Positions 24,601 through 36,526 of a stretch of DNA of 64,000 nt are shown here, in pieces; the first letter of the stretch is position 1; each line of letters starts with the position of its first letter. Location: assembly GCF_036669915.1 (NCBI RefSeq), contig NC_089319.1, positions 16,802,012-16,866,011 on the forward strand. Direction: 5' to 3'. Under the pieces are notes generated by a model, which searched no databases, had not been told where the DNA came from, and saw only the letters and a program-made list of their open reading frames with translations. This DNA is from Pocillopora verrucosa. Its lineage: Eukaryota > Cnidaria > Anthozoa > Scleractinia > Pocilloporidae. The position numbers and the translations under genes are program-made.

Positions 24601-27600
24601 GCAGCTGTGGAATACAGTCAATGAAGGAAGCATAGGTGTGTACCGAGGCCACTCAGGCTGGGTTCACTGTGTTGCCCTGTCACAGGATGCCAGCAAGTTG
24701 GTTTCATCCTCTGATGATGAAACTGTCAAGGTAAAGCACTACAAAGCTCAAAAATGCAGTATTTTTAAAGGTTAGTGTGATTTCTTAATCATCCTAAATT
24801 TTGATTTTTCTCTCAATTGTAGATCTGGAAAGTTGACAACACCAATGTTCAAGAGTGTATGAAACTCAGAATGGTGTTTGATGTGATGTTTAGAGGGGAT
24901 TCCCTGACTATTGCCATTACAGACACATCCAACAGGCTGATGGTTAGTAGTAGCTGGTTACTGAAAAAGAATGGTAATTCTAAAAGTTGGAATGGTGGAA
25001 TGACAGAATGGTAGAATGGTGAAAAGTTGAAACAAATCCTAAAAGACAGAACTGTAAATAGTGCACACATCCTGCTAAAGGATAGAGGGTTTTCCAATAC
25101 ACCCAAACCGTTGCAAATTGTCAAAGGCAGTCGACAAATCGTCAAACTGGAATCGATTCGCTAAGTAATGTTGTATACTGGAGGTCTGAGAAACCATCTC
25201 TTAGGACGTGAAAAGGCATACCGGAAGTCAATTTGCAAAAGACTTAGAAAATATTCCTCAAGTGTCTGCGATAGGGGGTTGAAAATGTTGTTGAATCGAC
25301 ACAAATGGACTCGAATTGAACAACTTGTCACAATAAATGATGACCCGTCATACTGGATGTTGATTTGCAAGACACTTAGAAAATATTCTGCAAGTGTCTG
25401 TGAAGGGGGGTTGTAGATGTTGTCGAATTGACACGATTCAATTCGAATTGAACGACTTATCACAATAAATGATGACCGGTCATACTGGATGTCGATTTGT
25501 AAGACACTGCAAATTGACATCTGGTATGATGGATCATCATTTGATGTGACGAGTTGTTTGATTTGATTTGAATCATGTTGAATCATCAACATTTGCTACA
25601 CTGTATAGTTTTTAATATTCTGATGATAGACTTCCGGTTGTTTCATGCTTTAAGAATGTGGAAGGTTCATGTTGTCATGTTCTCATACCATGCGACTCAT
25701 TTTCACTCATTGCTCATGTGCGCACCCCTTGACTTCTGGTATGTTAATGCATAATTCAACTTCTGGCATACCATGGTAATTTCACATATTGCTTATGCCT
25801 CTTGACTTGTGGTATGTTAATGCATGATTTGACATCTGGTGTGACGATTCGTCAAGGACTGTAGACAAATTGCAACAGTTTGGGTGTATTGGACATGTAT
25901 GGATTGGATTGTGGATTGGTTTAATTTACACTGAAGGTAAACTCATGGGGGAGAAAAGGTTTGGTAAGTTTTTTTTTTAGATTGCACCCCCTTTTCCGTA
26001 TATTTTTTAGATCTCACTCACTTACGTACATGACCAGAAGTCTGCTATGACATTGTACCAAAGGAAATTATTTGGCTGTTTTTATCCTTTGGCAGGGTGT
26101 GTATAATATTTATAGTTCCGCCCTTAGGATTTGGAGGGATTTCATGCCATTCTCTCTTTTATGATTTGGGGTAAATTTCCACCATTCTGATCATTCTGCC
26201 ATTCTTTCATTCCTCTGTTTTGGTTTTAAGGTTCCTTGACATAGGTCATGATATTACACAGGTCCAATATAGATCTTACATAAGTCACCCAGTATTGTTA
26301 TGTGTGGTTGTAAGCATTTATACTATTTTTTGGTCCGTTTACTATGCTTTACCAAGCAGTGAGATTCTTCCTTTCCTGATGCTTGCAATGGGTAAAATCC
26401 AGCTAATTTTTTAAAGTTAAAGAATGTGGTTTGCTTCCTGACGTTGTGTGAAGTGACAAGAAATCTCTAAAACCTTTGTATTTTGTTACTATTATGCTGA
26501 GACTTATTAGAAATGATTTTTTACTTCTCCTTTTAGATATTTGAAGGTGAAAACACCAAACTGTTGTCACAAAGTGTAGTTAACCAAATAAAAATCACAA
26601 GCATTAGTTTTAACAGTGATGGAAGTCTAGTTGCTACTGGCTTTGATGATGGATGTGTGAAGGTAAGCATATTTGTACATGCAATGTTACTCTAATTCAG
26701 AGGTCACTGAACTGTAGATCCAAACTCAAAAGATTTAGCCATGAAGGTGTTTTACTTTGTAAGAAGTTTGGTGCTTATCAATTGGAGATCACTTGACTTT
26801 AGAGTGCAGGATTCTGAAATATTTGCCTCCTTTCACCTTTTAGATTTTAGAGAAGTTAACATGCAAAACAATCCAAGAATTCAAAGACCATTGTGATCGC
26901 GTTAGGTGGTGTGCATTCAACAAGGGCTCTGAACTTTTAGTGTCAGTTTCAGAAGACAGCACTGCCAAGGTATACTTACAGCATTATATTTTTAGTTTGC
27001 TAATTTGTCACTTGAGTCCCCCAAGGATATCTTGCAATTGATAGCACTAACTATGAAGCATTATGCAATTCAGTAGGGCATTGCTCTTAAAATTCCAGTT
27101 CCAAAGGAGCCAATATCTGTATTAACCCTTAACTCTGGGAAGAGGGTAAAGATAATACTCAGACTTATCAGGTTAAATTCATTTGTTATCTTGATCCAAC
27201 ACCTAATTCTTGTAACTAATTTACTAGGAATTTTGCAGCAGCTAAAGGAGGGAATGAACAGTCAGATCTTGAGAGTGAATGGGTTATATCAGTGGTGCCA
27301 ACAAATTTTAAATTAAAAGATTATTCTCGTTAATTGAACAATAATTTGCTCTACCAGCGGAGGTTTTCCTTCTTTAAATTCTTTGAGCAGCCTATTTTCT
27401 TCTGCCTTGTCTGTCATGTGAGTCAAAAATTGAATCATCAACACAGTAATCATCAGTAAGTAAGCTTGTTCCTCTTCTTCCGAGTCATTAGGCATGTAGT
27501 TGCACACATTTACATTACAATCTGACATTACTGTGCAATTCACTGAGCATCAGATTAGAATTGATTAACTGAAAATTTATCCCAAATGAAGGTTTACAAC

Positions 27601-30581
27601 TGTGTGGAGGGTACTTTGGCATTCTCTTTGGAAGGTCATATTGCAAGGATACAAAGATGTATGTTCTTCCATCACAACCAACAGCTGGTGCTTACAGCTT
27701 CTCAGGATGGGTCTCTTAAGGTATTTTGTTATTAGGAGATAAATTCAATAGTCATATTGCTGTACAGTGAGGTTCCATTGTCTGAAGGCTCAAGATATTG
27801 TGGGCTTTCCTTTATTAAGAGCTCTATTCTCATTCAGAGATGAAAATGTTTTGTTGTAACATTTTTGTAAAAATCATCATCATAACAAAGACTCGCGGCC
27901 AAAATTTTTTTAAAGTTGCCATTTGGCATGCTTAATTGGTGAATGGTTTTTAGAAAATATGTTTGTGAACTCACAGATAATTGGCTTCCACAGTTTTCCC
28001 CTGCCAAAACTACAATCTCACTAACGTTTCTCAAGAATAAAAAAAAGGAAAGGAAATTCTGTGCAATTGGTTACCAGCTTATGTTAGCCTCAATTTACTT
28101 AAGATTTTTGACCCTAAACACTGTGTAATGAAACTGTTACAGCCTGTTACATGAGTGCTAAACACAGGTCTTCCAAATAAGTGCCTTTGGTAAAATCTAG
28201 TTTCAGTTTTTTTTTCCTTGTTAGTCAAAAATGTTGCAGTCTGGAGCTCTGCCTTCAACTTAGAAATCAGAGAGAGTGTTGTCACCATCACACCAGCCCT
28301 GCTTTTTTTAACCCTTAAACTCCCATTAGTGACCAAGACAGAATTTCTCCTTACAATATCAGTACAATATCAAGCAGACTAGTAATGAGAATAAAGAAAA
28401 ATATCAACAAGGGGATTATTAGTTGTTTCAATACTAAATTCTCCAAACTAACATCATAAGAATTGTATGGCAGACAGTAAGGAGAATTACTAATGAGATC
28501 TTTGGAGTGAAATGTTGGTCACTGGATGAAGGCATTGTCTATCATGCACTGTTAAAAGTAATTCATTCATATCAAATTTAATGTGTCTCAATTCATTTTG
28601 TAGGTTTGGAATGTACAGAGTGGATCTCTACAGTTTTCATGCCAACACAGCAGTGAAGAGTATGTTCTCTCCTGTGATATTTCTCAAGATGACAAGAAAT
28701 TATTGTCAGCTTCAGTGGATAAATATGCTAAGGTAATCAAACCCTGTCACTTCCTTCTATTATTAGCAGGAAGGCATACAGGTACTTGTAACAAGTGAAT
28801 TATGATGTTGTGATCATTGATGAGGGCAAGCATGAATCAACTATAATGCATAGAAACTGAAAGTAAATAATATTAGTATCTTAATTCAAAACAAAAGAGC
28901 TTTTAACTACCAGGACATAAAATTGTTTAACTGCTAGAAAGTTCTAAAATTAGTCCAAAAAAGTTTTAATTCCCAATATTTCAGCTGAGAACTCCAGCCT
29001 TTATCAGGGTAAATTGAGCAGGAAAAATTTACAGAAAGCACAAATTATGATGAGAAATGCAAACTCAAACAATTGTTACTAATAAGTTGTGTCCATTAGC
29101 ATACATTGTCCATACTTGTGTGATCAATAAATGCCATTTTCGTGATTGAGCAGATTCCTGCAAATGTCAAAATATATCTAAAAAAAGTCTGTCTATTCAG
29201 TGCTTGCTATCTGTCACAGAGTAGATAATGAGTAGAATTAAGCCAATCAAATAGCATCATTTCTGATAGAATACTTTTAGGTTAACCATAATAAATGAAA
29301 TAACTTTTTTCAATATGTGTTATATATTAATTAGGTTTGGGATTCTTCCACTGGAGAGCTTTGTTGCTCTTTTGGGCCACACCCTGATGTTGTGAGGTCT
29401 GCGTCATTTTCACAAGACAACAAGTTTATCTGCACAGGCTGCGATGATGGAACTGTCAGAGTGAGTTCTTGCATTTTGTAAAACAATACTATTACCATCT
29501 CTTGCAAACTTCTTAAAATATTTGATATGAAGCAGATTGTTTTAGAATATACATGTCAATGCAATATCTTCTCATTTTATAGGTATGGAATATGTGTGAA
29601 GGTAACAAAGAACTTGCTGTTTGCAGTAAACATGATGCTTGGGTTGCCAACTGTTGGTTTTCAAGCAACAGTGACCTGTTGGTATCTGTCAGCAACAATA
29701 TAAAGGTACTTCACTGTAAACTTGATATTTTTGTTATTTATAAACTTTGATTCTATTCAGCAATCAGATTATGAGCTCAATATGTCCACTGGGTGACAGC
29801 TGACAAGGTCACAGCCTGAATCAACTATCAAACGTCAAAATGAAGATAAATAATCTAATTATTTGAGTTTAAATTTATGAGTGGTTTGAAACCTCACAAG
29901 ACAGGCTCATGTAATTGTGGGATTTAGTTTACAACTGCACAATTTTAATCAACCCTTTAACCCCAGATTGAGTAGTGTCTTCCTTCTCCTTACATTATCT
30001 CTGTTGAATCAAACATTAAGGTCATGAGAATAAGGGACATGATCACCCATAAGGGAAGCTCTTGATTATTAAACAAATTCTCTTTGTAGGCACTGTAGGA
30101 AATGTATGGAGAAAAGTATGGAGAATATGCATACTCGACTTACATACTTGTTTAAAAATCTGTATTAGTTTTGACGTTAGGGTGCTCACTATCTATCTCA
30201 GACTACAAGTATCACAGAGAAGTGAGCAGCAAGTAGCATGGCAAATCAATTTGCTGCATGTTTGATAGAATGCTTATAAATTAACACTAATAAAACCTAG
30301 TTGGTTAGATCTTGGGAATTTTTGAAAATTTAAATTTCAATGATTATTTTTATGGTTCAATTCTGTTCCATTCTTCTCATCCTTTCCCACAGATTAATTC
30401 CAAAAACTCACTTTCTATTCCTTCTCTTTTAATTTAGTGGTGGAAAAGAGATGGAACACTCTGTCAACAATTTAACCTCAAAGGAACCCAAGCCAAAAGT
30501 ATCTACGTCTCTCCAGATTTCTCCACTTTTGTATCAGTGGACAACATAGGGACAATTTATGTACTCAAAAGAATCACTTAG
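14525..30581 (+). CDS. APAF1: APAF1-like apoptosome protein with tandem CARDs (21 exons)
   Basis: Oligomerising adaptor that recruits initiator caspases. Exons: 14525-14855, 16054-16377, 17193-18082, 19456-19648, 19896-20089, 20256-20440, 20975-21104, 21344-21469, 21750-21875, 22958-23083, 23510-23635, 24001-24123, 24605-24730, 24823-24942, 26537-26662, 26844-26969, 27592-27720, 28604-28732, 29335-29460, 29583-29705, 30438-30581. All junctions keep phase and give 1340 residues (human is about 1248). Order: CARD1 (about 1-85), CARD2 (about 113-205), NB-ARC with Walker A GMAGCGKT (about 262-269), Walker B LLILDD (about 345), sensor MVTTRD and GSPLAISMIGALLRD, then helical arm (about 516-705). 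Fifteen WD40 units follow, one per exon 7-21, aligning one-to-one with human blades. It ends VSPDFSTFVSVDNIGTIYVL, like human. The start at 14525 is the first in-frame ATG after a stop at 14507. The exon 17 acceptor has a poor pyrimidine tract. Confidence 0.95.
15295..15335. repeat. Inverted repeat in APAF1 intron 1
   Basis: TGTGTCGTATTTTGAC and GTCAAAATACACACA face each other across a short GC-rich spacer. It looks like a small mobile-element remnant. The following DNA to about 15700 is repeat-like, with no coding signal. Confidence 0.55.
16673..16799. mobile_element. MITE-like inverted repeat in APAF1 intron 2
   Basis: A left arm near 16674-16705 (GGAGTGAGGCTGTAGGTGACC...) is the near-complement of 16767-16798 (...GGTCACCCTTAGCCTCACTCC). 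The arms are about 32 bp with a roughly 60-bp spacer and no ORF. It is probably a foldback or MITE copy. Confidence 0.65.
16862..17105 (+). mobile_element. tRNA-derived SINE copy
   Basis: The head resembles a tRNA gene with internal Pol III boxes, including the B-box-like GGGTTCAAGACCTGG. It is followed by a body with TTCTTGGACAAGACACTAACC and CTCCACCTGGGAGTATAAATG. A related copy lies inverted at about 50885-51085. It sits in APAF1 intron 2. Confidence 0.7.
18205..19335. repeat. TCAG-type tetranucleotide microsatellite (about 1.1 kb)
   Basis: Nearly pure GTCA/TCAG repeats with variant units (GGCAGTCA, GTTGGTCA, TATTCAGT) fill most of APAF1 intron 3. A purer sub-array of period 8 (CAGTCAGG) spans about 19030-19110. 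Frames through it spell Ser-Gln-Ser-Val strings and are not genes. Confidence 0.98.
22644..22859 (+). mobile_element. TTAA-flanked MITE, subfamily A (reverse form)
   Basis: Begins TTAACCCTGTAACTCCCAGA and ends GGGAGTTAAAGTGTTAA. It lies in APAF1 intron 9. The interior holds the GTTATCTTGATCTAACAC block typical of subfamily A. Confidence 0.75.
24256..24466 (+). mobile_element. MITE subfamily A copy, APAF1 intron 12
   Basis: Starts TTAACCCTTTGACTCCCAGA and ends GGGAGTTAAAGGATTA. It lies in the same orientation as the 22644 copy and is closely similar to it. Confidence 0.75.
25091..25895. mobile_element. Non-autonomous DNA transposon with about 50-bp terminal inverted repeats
   Basis: CCAATACACCCAAACCGTTG at the left end is mirrored by CAGTTTGGGTGTATTGG at the right end, and the match extends inward for about 50 bases with gaps. 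The interior has 2.5 tandem copies of a segment of about 130-147 bp containing ATTTGCAAGACACTTAGAAAA. No transposase ORF is seen, and the target-site duplication is unclear. It lies in APAF1 intron 14. Confidence 0.75.
27122..27286 (+). mobile_element. Shortened MITE subfamily A copy, APAF1 intron 16
   Basis: Starts TTAACCCTTAACTCTGGGA and ends near GTGAATGGGTTA. The left part is shortened compared with the other copies. Confidence 0.6.
28308..28516 (+). mobile_element. MITE subfamily B copy, APAF1 intron 17
   Basis: Terminal TTAACCCTTAAACTCCC with an interior unlike subfamily A (GACAGAATTTCTCCTTACAAT). It pairs with the copies at 39170 and 45864, which lie in the opposite orientation. Confidence 0.65.
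29948..30145 (+). mobile_element. MITE subfamily C copy, APAF1 intron 20
   Basis: CAACCCTTTAACCCCAGA begins the copy. The interior contains AAGGTCATGAGAATAAGGG and GTATGGAGAATATGCAT, shared with the copies near 42805, 49448 and 61362. The right end is diverged. Confidence 0.6.
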
Positions 30582-31994
30582 GAGCTGACTAGATACATGT
30601 TACAACTTCCAGCAAGTGAACCAAGGTAGTACAGTGGTACAGAATGGACAGATTTTGCACTTCAGGGAAATTAGATTGATTGTAAATCTTTTCGCTGTTG
30701 ATGTATGCCTGTGGATGTTGAAAGTAGTATGCAAGTAACAGAGTTTGGTCTCAAACCGACTTTATGAGATCCAAAAAAAATCTGAGGTTACAAGAACATT
30801 TTTGAAGAGATTTAAGTTGCACCTAACTGTAATAGATTTTAAACGTATCTATTGCTTAAAATGTTATTGTTTAGAGAATTCAGATTAAAAGTTTGTTTCA
30901 ATGTTTTCAAAACATGATTCTATTCCTCATGGGAACTCAGAATTTTTTTCTTTGTCCCATGCTTATGACAAGGTGATAAAACATCTTTCTCTATTTCTTA
31001 ACCGAGCTTAACAACAATAATTCTATTCATAAGGCCATTGCATGTAACTTTTGTTAGAAGTTTACACCACAAAACTTAGTCAGTGCATTCAGGTTAAGGT
31101 TAGTTTTAAAAGTCAGTATTAGTTTTGATTTAAAATTAATGCTGTCTGCATTTCAGGCACCAGATGGTGAGGTGTTTGTAAAATCTTGATGATAGTTTTG
31201 CTAGTGTGTTAGCAAAGTTCAGACTTTTCAAATTGCAGAATGACAGAATTATTGTAAGGCTACAAGATAAATCAGATAGAATAGACATTGGAAACTCCTT
31301 TGCATTCTTAGCCAAGTTCTACTTTTTTGTAAAATAACTACCAAAAGCCTAAGTTTGCCTTTATCAAGCTGAAAAATAGAGGTGGCAAAATCAAAGCAAA
31401 AAGAAATTTACAATAGTATAAAAAAAAGCATATACCAGTAAATGAAAAATTAGTGTTGGAAGATCCCCTTTAGCTTAAATATTTTTTTAAGGATGGCATG
31501 TGCGGTTTTGATCCTTGTACTTCTACTGGTCTCTTTTTTATGCTTGAAGCTTTCAAACTGTTGCACTCATAAATTCTGCAATAATTTTTTTGTACTAGCA
31601 AATGCCATTGCTCTCACTTTGTTGCCATGTTAAATTGCACTTACCAATGAGAGGTGTATGCATTGTTTCATTTCATACAGTTTGCACCATAAAACTGCTT
31701 AAGTTAAAATAAATTTTTAGAAAATGTTATTGTAGGTGAAGTATTTGTACCAGTTCATTTCTTATTTGGTAGAAGTAATTGCCTGCAGTGCATTGTGGGT
31801 TGGAGTTCATGTTGTTGGCCTCTCCAAGCTTGGATTGTCAAGTTTAGAGGGTGTCTTTTAGAGGGAAGAAATTTAAAGGTCTCTTTTACCAGTGGATGCA
31901 TTGAGACAACTCTCTCAACTTCAAGGTTATGATCAACAAACATCTCATTTGAAAACAGAAAGTTGTATCACACCACTGATTTACTTGAAGGATG
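30582..31994. other. APAF1 3' UTR and convergent intergenic DNA
   Basis: No gene is seen between the convergent APAF1 and RPS10 ends. An ATTAAA near 30883 is a possible APAF1 poly(A) signal. Around 30925-30995 there is a fragment (CTCATGGGAACTCAGAATTT) related to the repeat near 57055. Confidence 0.45.
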
Positions 31995-32000
31995 TTTATT
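31995..32000 (-). terminator. Poly(A) signal of RPS10
   Basis: AATAAA on the minus strand, about 37 bases after the RPS10 stop codon. Confidence 0.65.
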
Positions 32001-32036
32001 TTTTTGTACTATTAACAATGATCTTGGTTAAATTGT

Positions 32037-35000
32037 TCATTGCTGAGTTGAACCTGTAAATCCACCACGGCCACGACCATAACCAGCCCTCTGTGAAAAA
32101 GAAGGGGAAAAAAAAAGGTTGCTAACCCTCAAAGAAAAACAAAACTATTGGTAACCCAGAGAAAGGTGTTGGTTTACAATATAAACAATGTCTCCAAAAA
32201 CAAATGACTTTGGTTGCTTCAATGATAAAAAAGTCCCACATTATAAACAAAGCACTATGCATGCTATGCTATTAGAGTTGTACAATGGAGCCGGCCTTCA
32301 GGAAAGTTTGTCATTTGTTCTAAAGGGAATTACCAGAATATCAGTTCTAATCTTAACATGCAGCTGAAATGATGGTGGGTCAACCAAGAAACTTGATAAC
32401 CAACAGTGTCTAATATTTAGTAACATGTTCAAAACTAAAAGGACAGGGTCCAGTTGTTCAGAGAGCAGATATCACTATCCAACATATAATTTTAGACAAA
32501 AACATTCTATGTCATCCACCAGAGAGATATTTATCCCATGGATAGCATTATCAACCCTCTAAAGAGCTGGGGCCAGGACTTGGCTCTTTGTTTGTTTCCT
32601 TCGAGGGAGCTAAAATTTTAAGCTTTAAGTTTAAGGGAAACACTTACAAATTCAGGCTTGAAGTCTGAGCCAGCACCTCCTTTAGGTTCCATACCAGGGG
32701 CAGGACCACGCCTGTAAGCCTCACGGTCGGCAGAGTCACCAGAGGGAGGGCCGCGGGGTTGGTCTGGACCTATGAGTCAGGATTGAAGTTGTAAGAAGAT
32801 ACTGGCAGTTCTATTTCCACTCTGTTCCCAATAAATTAATTTTGGACCTTGCTATATCATGACATACTATATTAAACTTTATGATCCATCATATGTTTTT
32901 GTTTGACTAACGCAGCATGTGACCAATATTCCTCAGCTCAAACTGGGGGATATCTGAGGATATCACTCAAGTGATATTCCCCAATTTTCAGACCTACAAT
33001 AAGTTTTTGTTTGAAACTTAATTCAAGATGAGAGAGTGTACTGTGGTTGTTACAGAAAAAGGGAAATATTTTTTTGTTCATTACGTTGTATCAGAGAACA
33101 CTCAAAAGAAAACATCTTGCACAGCAAACAGTAAGCCATTCATAAACATTTTACCAACTGTGTTGCAGAATATTTGAAGGATAATGAACACAATAGCCTA
33201 AATTTTGCACAAAAGTATGTGCTTTTGTATTTGTCTGTGGACATGATCTGTTCCTCAGAGCTTACAGTTTTCCTCAAGCTTTGCTCTCAGAAAACTGTTT
33301 GCATCTTGGAACAGATAATGTATGCAGTCCAATGACCATGCATAATTTTGTGTCAAATAGAAGATATTGTTTATATAGAACCTAACATTAACTAAAAACT
33401 AGGACACTCCATAGATTGAGGTGCAGAAAAGTTTGGAGAGAGAATTTTGACTGCAAAATAACTGTTGGTATGGGCAGCCTTCCTAGTTTCCAGTGGTAAC
33501 TGAATCTAAAAAGACATGCACCACTGACCAATAAGTCAAATGATATGTTGCCACTGGAAACAGGGCCAGTTACCCATGAGAACAACATGATTTCAAAGTC
33601 AAAATGTGATCTCCAAACTTCTGCCGCTTTTCACTCAACTGAAAATTGCAGTTAAGTGATTTTTGGTGAGTGGCAGTGAATTGAATTCATGAAACATTTA
33701 AAGATTATTTAAAACTTTGGCTGACTACCAACCAAGGCAAAACAGTGTTCATCAGTAGAGAAGCAATTTGCTAAGAGGAAACTATGAGGGTCCAACGATA
33801 ACTTTAAACTCTTTAACTCCCAGAAGTGATGAACATGTAGCTTCTCCCTACAATATCCCTGCTTTATCTAGCAAACAGTAATGAGAATACTCAAACTTAT
33901 CTGGTAGAAGTCGTTGTCTTGGTATAACACCAGATTCTTCTGCACATTTTTACTAACTTAGGAAATGTGTAGTGGCTTAAGGGAAGAACTAACAATCAAA
34001 TCTCAGAGTTAAAGGGTTTGCAAACCAACGCACCTTTAGGTCGTGGCCTAGCTGTTTCAGTCCTGGCTTGTCGGCGAAGAGTAGCTGGTACAATCTCAGG
34101 AGGAAGGTGAAGGAATTCTCTGATGTATGTGATTCCTGAAAGCAAGTCATTTAAAGTGTGATTAAGCCGATTAAATAACATTGCATAATCTCCATGATTA
34201 ATTCTCTACATGTTGTACAACGTGATGAGCACCCAACTAAAGTTTACACTGCAAGCTTTTTTTGACAAATTTAAAGCAAATCCTAATTTGGAAAGTACTG
34301 TTCAAGTTTGAATAATGCCTTATACTATGGGGCCCACTTATGTAAAGGGTGCATTACACTATCCAACAGAAAAATTGCTAACTGGAATAATTGTTAACAA
34401 AACATACTGCACTGTACACCAATAGAGATATATCCAGTGGATAGCATCTATCCAGTCTTAAAACAACCATGGCCAATTATTTAAAAATATTACAAAAGTA
34501 TAACAATCACAGATTACGAAAATTAGGCTTGGGATGCAACAAAATTTGTCTATGCCTTGCTATGAACAAGTGGCTATCTATCTTAGTGGGTAGTTGCATA
34601 CAAATAGGGTCTAGTAGCACAGATTTTGGATCAATATCAGTATCTGGGCAACTGCCCACCTACCCCTCCCCTAAGGTTAATGTTGGGTTGGGGGGGGGGT
34701 AGGTGGGCAGTTGCCCAGATACTGATATTGATCCCAGATTTCAATCAAACTTCATCATCATTGCTAGCTTGTTCTAATAATAATTTCTTACCATCATTGG
34801 TGAGGTACCAGTAGTACCACTGCCAAGAAAACTTCTCTTGGACATATCCACGAGATTTTAGGGACTACAAAATGAAGACATATTAGTACCACAAAAAAAT
34901 AGTCTAGCTTCTCTACTTGTTCCCCCATCCTAAAAGAAATAGACATCATGAAAGAAAAATACAATAATCAAACCTATGTACACCTTGACATCACTATCTA

Positions 35001-36526
35001 AATGAGATAACTCATCAAAACAGCAGCACAATTTTATTTACATGGCAACAAGTTGCAACACCCCAGCTTATGAAAAGGTCTGTATGCATTTATGCATACA
35101 AAATCAGATTTTTTTTCTGACTTTTTCTGAACCATTTTTTCTCTTTTAAAACCACACTTTCCAGCCAAATAATGAGGCTAAAATAGCAGAGAAGTTTCAA
35201 TGATTATCCATAAAATTGAAATTTCTTAGCTTTCCTATTTATAAAAAATGATGTATTATTAAAATTATAAAATAATTTATAAAATAATTGTTGCTTCCAG
35301 AGAAACTCATATTAATTCAGCTATTTTTTGAAGATCTCAACATGAGCGTTTGTTTTAGCTTAGGACAAACTTCACACCTCTTCCCACTTTCCCTGTTTTC
35401 CAGGTTTTGATATTCTGACTGGATGTTTCTGTTCTTTGACAAAAATTCAACACTCTATACATACTCTGTCATGTGTGAAATCAGGGTGTTACAAATTGCT
35501 AGAAACTAATTGATTACTCAATGTTACTTGATAATATGCAATTTTTGATCAACTGAGTGGAGTCCAATTTCGGTCTGTAATAATATAAGGGATTAACAAA
35601 ATTGGATGACCATGAAGCCGGAGTCCAAATTGTTAATCACAAGTATAATTACAGGCAGAATTGGACGACACAAAGTGTGTCACACAGGTGTCCAATTATG
35701 GCTAACTGTTCAATTACACTGTCTGATTACAACTCTATAGAATGATTACTGAAAAATGAAGCAGCTAGTGCACCAATCACATTTGCAGAAATTGTAATGG
35801 TTATGATTAGCCAAAATAAGCAATAAGTATCAATAACCACAAGATTTAGGCTCAGATTACCTATGATATCAATTTGATTGGCTGAGAGAACAAATGAACA
35901 TTAACTAAGAATTAAGTAAGGGTTTGTCTTAATGGAAAAGTAAAAACCTCCCCCATTCTTGACCATAATTTGTGATGACTCATTCCCATTTGAAGCAATT
36001 TATAAAACTGGAGCTCACACAAACATAGCACACAGAAAAAACAGTGAAAAACATGTATACTCTGATGAACGTGTTGTACCTCAACCAAAAGAAACTAGGC
36101 TGAGTCACTTCACGTGTGGAATCAATTTCTACGACTGTTCTTGCCATGAATCAGCCTGGGTGAATTAATCAGCCGAAATACTTAAGAGTCGCCATTTCTA
36201 ACTATCTCCGCAGATTTCCAGTATTTCGTTGGTGCCTTTCCGTTGATAACCACAAACCTTCGCCATCGATTTTTATCGATAATTGATATTAATCGATTAC
36301 GATCAATTTTATCGAGTATCAAAATTGTCAATTTGTATCGTTCTAGCAAAACAAAACCTTCGTATATTACTGATTTTCATACCTGAGCAGCTTTGATGAC
36401 CTCCAAGTTTGGAACTCCCTCAATTTCAGGATGCTTGGCGAGATTAAAATCCTTTTTGGCCACCATGATCCCCTCCTTGAAGAGGTACTCGTATATAGCT
36501 ATTCGGTTTTTCTTGGGGATCAACAT
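32037..36526 (-). CDS. RPS10: 40S ribosomal protein S10 (eS10)
   Basis: Component of the small ribosomal subunit head, near the mRNA entry side. Five coding exons join in phase: 36383-36526, 34792-34864, 34034-34135, 32648-32769 and 32037-32090. The protein starts [19 protein letters not shown] and continues with [36 protein letters not shown] and ETARPRPKG. It ends in an RGRGGF Gly/Arg tail, as eS10 proteins do. Length is about 165 residues, the family norm. The start codon lies two bases inside its exon, after an upstream intron that leads to a non-coding TOP exon. Introns hold repeat copies; I saw no snoRNA I could support. Confidence 0.97.
33804..34018 (+). mobile_element. MITE subfamily A copy in RPS10 intron
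   Basis: CTTTAACTCCCAGAAGTGATG opens the copy and AGAGTTAAAGGGTT closes it. It ends 15 bases before the end of an RPS10 exon. Confidence 0.7.
34628..34735. repeat. Long near-perfect inverted repeat (hairpin) in RPS10 intron
   Basis: GGATCAATATCAGTATCTGG and onward to ACCTACCCC is matched in reverse complement by the segment ending TACTGATATTGATCC. The arms are about 40 bp around a G-run spacer. It would form a strong hairpin in the pre-mRNA. No coding content. Confidence 0.9.
35550..35835 (+). repeat. Dispersed repeat, copy 1 (related to 61866-62345)
   Basis: Contains GAGTGGAGTCCAATTTCGGT, GTTAATCACAAGTATAATTAC and ACAGAATTGGACGAC-like segments, and ends with AATGATTACTGAAAAATGAAG. All recur in the same order near 61870-62300. 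It lies in the first coding intron of RPS10. Confidence 0.75.
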
